A stretch of DNA of 64,000 nt from Choanephora cucurbitarum (Eukaryota > Mucoromycota > Mucoromycetes > Mucorales > Choanephoraceae), in the NCBI GenBank assembly GCA_025331435.1, contig JAIWNI010000009.1, positions 310,001 to 374,000 on the forward strand, given 5' to 3'. The position numbers and the translations under genes are program-made. Shown one piece after another: positions 56,914-64,000 of this stretch. Each line of letters starts with the position of its first letter. The first letter of the stretch is position 1. Below the pieces are notes generated by a model. It saw nothing but the letters and a program-made list of their open reading frames with translations, was not told the origin of the DNA and searched no databases.

Positions 56914-58510
56914 ATGTCAGCAGGTATTCAAGCTGACCAAATCGAAGGCAAAGGTCATGAAAAGAAGAGCTATGGCGGCGTTGATGCAGATAAGAGCTCT
57001 TCTTCTATAATGGACAGAATCGAACCTCCCAAATTTCGAAAAGCTGTCTACTTATCTGCTTTGATTGCTGCCATTGGTGGCTTTGTCTGTGGGTACGACA
57101 CTGGTGCTATCAGTGGCATTCTGGCAATGCCTACCTTCCAGACACATTTCTTCACCGAAGAAAATTTGAACTATCTGCAAGGCTTACTGTTAGCTTTGTT
57201 TCTTATGACAGCTGCTATCGGTTCTTTTTTATTTGGATTCCTTTGCGGTAAAATAATGATCAGTCAAAGAAAGACCAACGACCTTACCTTTTTAAACAAA
57301 AAAATGCTATTATTTAGATCGATTCAGTAGAAAGTATACCATTGTAGGTTCAGCTTTTGTCTTTACTGTTGGTATTTTGTTAGAGATCATTGGTGCCAAT
57401 TTTGGTGTTTTATTGGCAGGACGTCTCATTGCTGGCTTTGGCTCTGGCTTAATGGGAAGTTCCATTCCACTATACCACTCAGAGATTGCTCCGCCTGATA
57501 TTCGTGGTCGTCTGATTAGTCTGTTCACTCTGATGTCTTCATTTGGTCAAGTTGTTGGTTATTTTGTGACATTTGGTACCAGCTATGTAACATCTGATTG
57601 GTCGTGGCGAGGACCCTGGCTTTTGCATATTATCGTCTGTGTAATTGTTGGTATCACAGTTACCTTCTTACCTTTCTCGCCCCGTTGGTTAATCGATAAA
57701 GGCCGCCATGAAGAAGCCAAAGCCGTCTTATCCGAACTGCATCAAGTTCCTACTGACCATCCTATTGTACTCAATGAATATAATGACATCTCAAGCGAAA
57801 TTGAATTTGAACGATCTCAGGGTGATCGCACATACATTGAATTGTTCCAAGGCCATAACCTTAAGCGCACTTTGATTTCATTCTTCATTTCTATTGGTAC
57901 ATCGTTTACTGGTAGTGTAGCTATCTGGTACTATGCTCCTCAGATCATTCAAAACACTGGTATGGGTGATGCTTCTGTCTCTATTGCTACTACAGGTGGC
58001 ACTGGTGTTTTCTCTTTTTTGGCCTCCTTTGTCTCGCTGCAATTTTGCATTGATCAAGTAGGAAGAAGAGCTCTTTTCTTGATTGGTGCTGCTATAATGG
58101 CTATTAGTATGTTTGTTGTGGGCGCTATGTTTCAAGCTTATGCGATCGTCGATAGCGAGTCGTTTGCTGTTACAATCTCAAATGCTAACGCTCGTAACAC
58201 TATTATTGCCTTCCTTTATATTTCTGTTGGTACATTCGCGTTCAGTTGGGGAAGCGTTTCTTATGTGTATCCTGCAGAAATCTTTAACATGCGTACTCGT
58301 GCAAAAGGTCTTGCCTTAACCTACGGATTGAATTGGAGCTTTTCTATCCTTATCACTTACTGTGTACCTCTGTTTATTGCTCAAACTACTTCTGGCGTGT
58401 ATTTCTTTTTTGGTGCTTGCTGTTGCATTTGTTTTGTTGGCTGCTGCTTTATTCCTGAAACTAAAGGAAAGACATTAGAGCAAATGGAATACGTCTTTGG
58501 CGCCAAATAG
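56914..58510 (+). CDS. MFS sugar (hexose-type) transporter
   Basis: Two exons (56914-57247 and 57318-58510, 70-bp intron GTAAAA...TTTAG) encode 508 residues with 12 predicted helices. Sugar-porter signatures: TM1 GGFVCGYDTGAISGI, loop 2-3 DRFSRKYTI (Ser where Gly is usual), TM4 AGRLIAGFGSGLMGSSIPLY with HSEIAPPDIRGR, FSPRWLIDKGRHEEA after TM6, TM7 SVAIWYYAPQI, and the end motif FIPETKGKTLEQMEYVFG. Proton-coupled uptake of a hexose or pentose at the plasma membrane is expected; the Q-L-S type glucose selectivity motif of TM7 is not clear. A TPP riboswitch aptamer lies 130 bp past the stop codon, after an AATAAA signal at 58586-58591. Confidence 0.93.
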
Positions 58511-58585
58511 AGGTTCCTAAAGCATGCAACTTACCATTATTGTTTTTTTATAGATTCACAATTACATCATTTACTAGTCCTTCTT

Positions 58586-58591
58586 AATAAA
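58586..58591 (+). terminator. AATAAA polyadenylation signal
   Basis: Canonical AATAAA 76 bp past the transporter stop and about 52 bp before the TPP aptamer. If used, the transporter mRNA would end near or within the 5' part of the aptamer. Confidence 0.6.
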
Positions 58592-58642
58592 TCAAGATCT
58601 GTGATGCTTGTATAAGCGTTACATCAGATCTTGTTTTCCTTA

Positions 58643-58783
58643 TTCATCATCTGCATCAAGGGGTGCCTTTCAATCATTCTCTATCTTCCTTTGAAGAAGA
58701 ATTGGTTGTTAAACCGGCTGAGAATTTAAACCCTCATTTAGCGGACCGGGATAATGCCTGCGTCGCGATGATGTGATGATGAA
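58643..58783 (+). promoter_or_regulatory. TPP riboswitch aptamer (THI element)
   Basis: All conserved blocks of the thiamine pyrophosphate aptamer occur in order: GGGGTGC (58660-58666), GGCTGAGA (58717-58724), ACCC (58730-58733) and GGATAATGCCTGCG (58749-58762). P1 is long: TTCATCATC (58643-58651) pairs with GATGATGAA (58775-58783), and CATCA (58654-58658) with TGATG (58769-58773). P2 pairs GGG with CCC. P3 is an extended arm, as in fungal examples: CAATCATTCT pairs with AGAATTGGTTG with one bulge, capped by CTTC/GAAG. P4 can form GCG/CGC and P5 CGGG/CCTG. In fungi these elements usually control splicing in 5' UTRs of thiamine genes. Here no thiamine gene follows; the nearest upstream gene on this strand is the MFS transporter. 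Confidence 0.9.
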
Positions 58784-60051
58784 CTGAAGTGAGGAACGCA
58801 TAGGGTTTGAGCTTCTTAAGAGAAGGTATATGGTAGGTCTGCAATTTCTTTGATGGTCAGGCTCTTGCTTTGAGAAACTCAAAAATGCCATAAAAAGGAG
58901 AGTGAAATGATGTTTGATCTATTTCTTATTGCCTATTGTTTTTAATTCTTTTACATGACTCCTCACTCCTCGCCATAAGGTTTATTCATTTGGTCATAAA
59001 TAAATGGTTCTTCACCTTCTATGTCTCTCTTATCTCTCTGCCAGATTGAGACCTCAAGAAGCCTATTCAAGGGTATGCTCGCTCAACAGCATACAAAGAG
59101 GCTTTTTGCCTAGAACGAGGTGAATAATTTACGTAAACAAAGCTAGAAGTTCTTCAAAAATAGAACAATCTCTATGCCTAGTTGAGTTGTCATTTTTGGT
59201 TTCAAACAATGCACCTCGAGATTTCCCTGCAACAATAACAATGTCAACTATTTAAATAAATATTCGCTTTGCGATAACTCATGGAGACTGACGGCTTGAT
59301 CTATACTATCCAGCCATGTTGATAAAAGAGTAAACTGTATGGATCTGCGGGTTTTAAAATTCGTTTGTATTTGTTTAGGAAAAAACCAACTACTTGCAAC
59401 ATTTTAAAGAGCAGTTATCATGTTTAAGAGAACCTTAGGACTACTTTTTTTTTATATATCCTTAATCTTGCCGAATAGCTCTGTTATCTACCTTGTAGTT
59501 CTTCTTTGAGAATCTTCCATTTAATGTAATTTTTCGCCTTAGATGAACAAAGCTACTTTTTACCGGTATGATCGCACTTTATCAACCTCGCCAAGTAATT
59601 GATTTTTATAGCAACAGACGGGTGTGTTTTGCACAATGTAAACATACTTGTACTATCTCTGTTAGCTGGCTGATTAGTGGTATTAGGAGGTGAGAAAAAT
59701 GTGAGCAGAACTAAGCTTCTTCACTGACAAAGAAAAGGAAACTATGAAAGCTTTTCATTATCAAATAAGCTAATATTAGGCATTTTGGTCATTTTGTAAT
59801 TAAAAAGTCTCACACATCTTGCAAAATCAAGCTAATCGTGCTTATCTTAATCGCCTTTGGTAATATCTCAAATCGATTCTTGTTTTGCCCTGTCAACAGA
59901 AAGCAAGCCCAACGCAATCAAACAATGAAAGACTTAAGAAATACTTATATTTTTTTTTTCACTCTTTCCTATGTGTTCTTGTCATTGATGTACAATAACT
60001 TAAAATAACCAAAAAGAAAGGATAGATAGTTTTTATATTTATTGTATGCGA
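58784..60051. other. Intergenic downstream of TPP aptamer
   Basis: About 1.27 kb on which a riboswitch-controlled gene would be expected. I find only very short plus-strand ORFs, for example a 30-codon ATG ORF at 59022-59114, and possible donor sites (GGTATATGG near 58828). No thiamine-related protein is encoded on either strand. Confidence 0.55.
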
Positions 60052-61212
60052 CTATGTAGTATTGACAAAAGCCTTTTTACATCGACGCTTTCTTAACGTG
60101 CCGTTAGCTATCTTTTCTTGTCTTGCTACTCTTCTTGAACGCATTCCAGCATGTCTATTGCGATAAGAGTCAACAGCTCGCTGAATCAGACCCCTTCTGC
60201 CAAACAACTGATCTTTGTTTAACCAGCAAATCTTCCATCCTAGTTGGTTACATGTTGTCTCATAATCCCATCTATTGCCATCATATTCTGATCTATCTAC
60301 ATTTGCTCTTGGGTAAATCTATTGATTTCAAACAATAAGAATTTGGTATTCGAAGAATAAAAGAACAAGACATACCGCGTTTTGTATACGAAACTCCATG
60401 TCTATGTCATCTACATCAACACTGTTGACATCTGTGCGTACAGTATATTCTTTGACAAGCCGATCATGTGAATACAAGAATGTTATGAATTCAATCCCAT
60501 TAATCATCTTGGACACTGGCTCGTGGGCTGTCAACGACACTACAGAGGCGACTGAAGGTTGAGAAGACGACCTTTTGCTATGACTACGCGATTTGTGGGA
60601 AAACTGATCTGCTGAAGCACTACGACCTTTCATTCTTGTTCCAGCTCTGGGACTAAGGAAGGGTGGATTGATGCTGGATGTAGAATTGTTTATTAAAGTG
60701 CTACTGATGCTATTACCATTTGTAGAAGTAAAAATAGGCTGTGTGATGTTTCGCATAGGCGTTGATGCTGTATTTGTATGTGAGAGACTAAAACCAATGG
60801 GCAAAACACTTTCATAACTTTCCAAGCCAGCTGTATTAGGTGGTAGCATGCCAGCAGACTGTTGATTTGCATTCATAAAGGGAGCCTGTTGAGTCGGTGC
60901 TGTATTAAATCCAAGACGCCAATTGTTTGACATTTTCATTTCAGCTGAGAAATTGCTCATTGAATTCCATGGTTGAAACATCATTGCTGGATCCAACGGA
61001 TGCACAGAAGGCTTGCTTGGGTGCGCAATATCTATGCCTGAAGAACTGCTATTCATAGGCCATATATCTGATTGAATCATTGAGTCAGCAACGTCTGAAT
61101 TTAAACCAACATCACAGCTAGGATTGGTATTAGAAGACGAATACGAGCTGTGTCGACTGTAGCCATCTTCTTTGTGATTGGCATGTTGTAGTACACAAGA
61201 ATTGTCGATCAT
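60052..61212 (-). CDS. DUF8032-type fungal protein
   Basis: Two exons (61212-60376 and 60318-60052, 57-bp intron GTATGT...CAATAG) encode 367 residues. The N-terminal two thirds are Ser/Asn/Pro/Met-rich and disordered-looking. The conserved region starts near residue 235 (INGIEFITFLYSHDRLVKEYTVRTDVNSVDVDDIDMEFRIQN, given in parts: IEFITFLYSHDRLVKEYTV) and runs through the junction to YPRANVDRSEYDGNRWDYE and LIQRAVDSYRNRHAGMRSR. This is the fungal-specific domain I know as DUF8032, of unknown function; it was placed from memory of the pattern. The protein ends with a Lys/Arg-rich tail, suggesting a nuclear or nucleic-acid role. Polarity is opposite to the upstream transporter gene. Confidence 0.8.
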
Positions 61213-62477
61213 ACTGATAAATTTTTTAATATACAAAAAATAAAGAACAAATAAATAAATAAACAAAAAGTTTACTCATTGTATTATAAAACATATAAAT
61301 GTAACCACCGCGTTGCGTAAATTATCAGCACATAATGAAACCGGAACTGGTACTCAAGAATTGAAACCTTTAACAAGCCACGGCTATAGAAAAGATAGAA
61401 CGTGTACTTCTCGGAAATCATATAGACATGCAAGAAATTGCCTTCTTAGCTAGTCAATAATACTAATGCAAAGGCTCTTTTTATTGTTGTTGTTGTTGTT
61501 GTTGTTGAGATACAGTTTAGAAAAGCCGCATTATGTCTTGTTTTTTTAGTATGAAACATATACATGCAACAAGAAGAAGGATCTCAAATAGAAGCTATTC
61601 AGCACTTTTCTTTAACTATTCCTTTCGGCTAGTTTCTATTTGATTACAAAACCATTCAATCTCACAGTATTTCTGTTGGTACCTTCTTGTTCTCCTAAGG
61701 ATTCTGTTAATAAACAGACCTTAAAGGACATTGGTTGCTAAAGTGAGATATCAATACTAATGCTCTCGAATATAGCTTAAATATGACCACTGACTTGCGG
61801 ACGATGGCAAGTTTATATGTATTTGCGTCAGAGGCTGCTCAACAATAAGTTAGCAAACCATTCAATAATGGCCAAATAGAATCACACGGGTGCCAAAGCA
61901 CTAGTAGTCTGTTTATAGCTAAGCTAAAAGATGTAGCATTTGAAGCAAAACTTGGCAAAAAAATCATGCTCATATAATATGTGTTACCGATCATCAATTT
62001 CTTCTACCTCCCCTGTCGTTTGATCGAAGTGTCTCTCAAAAATCATCCCGAAGAATTAAGAACTTGGCATCTCTAATTTTTCTTCTTCTATTGACTCGTT
62101 CTCAGCTTACATTATTTCCTTAGTGGAAAGCCATACTACTCCTTGGAACTGAAACCAACTATGCGAAAGCTTGACCCAAGATTCAGCTTTTCAATTGCAT
62201 GTAAAGGAAAAGACAAGTCTGCTAAAAGATATAAACACTAAAAAAAGATCAGTTGAGTATTATTATATTATTGGTTGGCCGGCAACCATCATTTTCTATG
62301 AATGTAACGATTCAGTTTGTACTAGGGAAGTTGAGGCTGCTCCTTTTTTTTATTAGATAACAAACGTAGATTAAAGGGTAAGATATAAATCAGCTCTTAC
62401 TGCCAGCCTTCAGCATTTTGGTTTCTCAAAAAAAAAAAAAAGAAAAAAAGAAAAAGGGGTCCCATTAATGGTTATAA
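61213..62477. other. Intergenic up to the transposon end
   Basis: About 1.26 kb with a (TTG)8 microsatellite at 61484-61507 and A-rich tracts near 62430. It probably holds the promoter of the DUF8032 gene. No other gene was recognised. Confidence 0.45.
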
Positions 62478-62600
62478 GAGCATCTCCAATGGACTTTCTA
62501 TTTTTCAAAATTCCCTAAATATAGAAAGTCAAATAGAATATTGCAACTCCAATGGGAAAAAATCGACTCCTCAAATATAGAAATGTTCTAAAAAATATGA

Positions 62601-62626
62601 AAAAATCCTCAAATTTGAGGATTTTT
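62601..62626. repeat. Perfect 26-bp palindrome in transposon end
   Basis: Each 13-base arm reads AAAAATCCTCAAA, and the centre is AAATTT. It sits about 120 bp inside the left end and may form a hairpin or bind a dimeric protein such as the ORF1 product. Confidence 0.85.
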
Positions 62627-62839
62627 GAAATATTCCAAATTGACTTTCCAAATGAGAAAAATGGCTCTAAATTTTAATAAATATTTTGATTTATGCATAG
62701 CTCATTGAAGAAAACCAACATCAATTGTACCATCCATAGTTAGTATATAACTGCCTTTACATTTTCTGATATTTTGTTACCTCTTTTTCTTCTTACAAAC
62801 TTACTCTACCAAACTTCCATTAACAAATTCACACTAAAA

Positions 62840-63748
62840 ATGAGCCAAACACAAATCACAAACGACAACATTGTCAAATCAAGCGGTAGAGGCGAGGCCT
62901 TCAGCAAGGAAGAAGACGTAGCAATTTGCAAAGCTTGGGCGGCCATCAGCCTCAATGGTATCACTGGTGCAGACCAAAAATCCACTCAGTTATGGGATAG
63001 AATTTTTGACATGTACACAAGGGCCCAACCAAACACCAAGCGTTCTTTGAGCTCGCTACAAAAGAGATGGACAATCATCTCCAAGGAAGTCACCTTGTAC
63101 TCTGGCTTCTACGGCCAAGCCGATCGAGAGGCTTCCAGTGGAACAAACGAAGTTGACAAAGTAAGCGTTTTTTTGTCCATGAATCACAGTTTGTCGTAAT
63201 TAAACTACTTTAATCAGATTGCCTTGGCAACGAGATACTATTTAGCCAATACCAAGAGCAAGAAGTCGGATTGGACTTTTGGGCACTGCTATGACTATCT
63301 GAAGCGGTTGCCTAAATGGTCATCCAACATCGAGAAAAAAGCAAGAGAGGCCTCGGAAGCAAGAAAGGGAAAAAGGAAGGCTACTCATGTCGAAACTGAG
63401 ACTCCTGAGGAAGAGAATCTTGAAGTCTTGGAAGTAGAGCAAGACCAAGTTGACGGGTTTGAAAGACCACGCGGTCGAAAGCAACAGAAGAAGCGGGAAT
63501 TCGCTAGACGTGAAATCGAAGCCGCAGAAGAGAGGGTAGAAAAGCGGTTTGCTGAATGGAAGGATATTCATTCCCGCACCCAAGCTCTTCTTGAAAGGGG
63601 TACAATTATTACACTTCTTTCTTTGGACTCCTTTGCACCTGAGATGCAAAGTGATCCTGAAAGGGCCAATGCTATTAGGTCACTTCAGGCCGAATACTAT
63701 GAAAGCCTGAAGAAAAATGTTGCATCTTCTTCTGAAAATGAACAATAA
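62840..63748 (+). CDS. PIF/Harbinger ORF1, Myb/NAM-like protein
   Basis: Exons 62840-63160 and 63218-63748 (57-bp intron GTAAGC...ATCAG) encode 283 residues. The N-terminal part is a Myb/SANT-like module (FSKEEDVAICKAWAAIS, LWDRIFDMYTRA, RSLSSLQKRWTIISKEV), followed by FYGQADREASSGTNEVD, then LATRYYLANTKSK and WTFGHCYDYLKRLPKW. This order matches the NAM-associated C-terminal family encoded by plant PIF/Harbinger elements, where the Myb-like protein binds element ends and brings in the transposase. The C-terminus is Glu/Arg/Lys-rich coiled coil (REIEAAEERVEKRFAEW). The ORF appears intact. Its stop lies 12 bp from that of the transposase on the other strand. Confidence 0.82.
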
Positions 63749-63760
63749 AAACCTTTTTTT

Positions 63761-64000
63761 TTAATTTTGTTGCTTCAACTTATAATCATAGCAAGTTTCT
63801 ATAAGATCATTCTTTAGATCGTCATGAATAGTTTTGCTTTGAATTATTTGTATTTTACGCACTCTGGTAGTAGTGGTAGTCGAGGGTGACTCTTCTACAA
63901 AAGAAGGCAGCACGGAAGGATCAAAGTCCAAATCGGAGTTGCTGGATCTTCTTTCTTCTACAATCATGTTGTGGACGATAACACAAGCTTTCATTATCAA
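63761..64000 (-). CDS. PIF/Harbinger transposase, C-terminal part
   Basis: The last 79 codons of a minus-strand gene whose start lies beyond the right edge. The segment begins with IMKACVIVHNMIVEERR, the well-conserved third-Glu region of DDE transposases of the HARBI1/ALP1 class (IxxACxxLHNMIxxEr); the Glu of VEERR would belong to the catalytic triad or lie beside it. A variable tail with a Thr run follows. Completeness of the rest cannot be judged. Confidence 0.8.
   Translation of the reverse strand: MIMKACVIVHNMIVEERRSSNSDLDFDPSVLPSFVEESPSTTTTTRVRKIQIIQSKTIHDDLKNDLIETCYDYKLKQQN

Larger units (their letters stand above)
62478..64000. mobile_element. PIF/Harbinger DNA transposon, left part
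   Basis: The left end starts GAGCATCTCCAATGG next to TTA/TAA (62472-62477), the 3-bp target used by PIF/Harbinger elements; this terminus closely resembles plant elements of that superfamily. Subterminal structure is rich: CTCCAATGG recurs at 62547-62555, GACTTTCTAT (62492-62501) is inverted at 62521-62530, and a perfect 26-bp palindrome lies at 62601-62626. Two convergent genes follow, the Myb/NAM-like ORF1 and the transposase, as in autonomous members. The right end lies beyond the window, so the right terminal repeat and the target duplication cannot be checked. Confidence 0.85.

Noticed and set aside
58586..58783. Link between the TPP aptamer and the pdxT (vitamin B6) gene
   Set aside because: The genes are over 10 kb apart with many unrelated genes between; no shared regulation can be inferred from sequence.
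58709..58891. 60-codon minus-strand ORF overlapping the TPP aptamer
   Set aside because: It is short, without family features, and the plus strand carries a conserved RNA structure there.
1..64000. tRNA, rRNA or spliceosomal RNA genes
   Set aside because: A scan by eye for B-box-like GGTTCRANYCC and known rRNA/snRNA cores gave no convincing hit; a covariance-model search would be decisive.

Overview
The window is nuclear DNA of a filamentous fungus, most likely an early-diverging Mucoromycota (Mucorales-like) species. Supporting signs are compact genes with many 50-70 bp GT-AG introns (often with CTNAY-like branch sites), AT-rich intergenic DNA, a DUF8032-type protein, an alpha-arrestin, a Fanzor nuclease and fungal-type TPP aptamer RNA. 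The species call is inference; no rRNA or mitochondrial marker is present.

Layout, left to right. 0-5 kb: 3' part of a Pcl-type cyclin, a forkhead transcription factor (minus) and a seven-exon mitochondrial tyrosyl-tRNA synthetase. 5.1-8.5 kb: copy 1 of a 3.3 kb segment that recurs in inverted orientation at 35.0-38.5 kb; each copy carries one intact Ala/Ser/Thr-rich ORF with a basic C-terminus and a 10-bp tandem array. 9-17 kb: a small Cys-rich membrane ORF, two EF-hand calcium sensors in tandem and a Fanzor-type (eukaryotic TnpB-like) RuvC nuclease gene. 17.7-26 kb: a Sur7/PalI-like four-helix membrane protein, RPS2, an F-box protein, RPS18 and a six-exon VPS9-domain Rab GEF. 26-29 kb is gene-poor with possible coding relics. 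29-34 kb: alpha-arrestin and a peroxisomal (C-terminal SKL) carnitine acyltransferase. 39.7-58.5 kb is gene-dense: Neo1-like P4-ATPase flippase, RPL23, eIF4A-III/Fal1 helicase, PdxT/Sno glutaminase, GDP-mannose transporter, Cwf19-like splicing factor, a short-chain dehydrogenase, a Ser/Pro-rich protein of unknown function and a hexose-type MFS transporter. 58.6-58.8 kb: a well-formed TPP riboswitch aptamer with no thiamine gene beside it. 60-61.2 kb: a DUF8032 protein. 62.5 kb to the right edge: the left end of a PIF/Harbinger DNA transposon with its Myb/NAM-like ORF1 and the 3' end of its transposase.

The genes are not an operon or one pathway. Translation and RNA processing (RPS2, RPS18, RPL23, eIF4A-III, Cwf19-like, mitochondrial TyrRS) and membrane traffic (P4-ATPase, VPS9 GEF, arrestin, GDP-mannose transporter) are over-represented by chance linkage. 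Many neighbours are convergent with under 200 bp between stop codons, and one pair (GDP-mannose transporter/Cwf19-like) shares a 255 bp divergent promoter.

The main items for follow-up are the orphan TPP aptamer just 3' of the sugar transporter, the Fanzor gene whose only internal stop falls inside a predicted 57-bp intron, the recent inverted segmental duplication with an in-frame 63-codon repeat, and the plant-like PIF/Harbinger element. Exon limits were worked out by hand from splice consensus and protein continuity.
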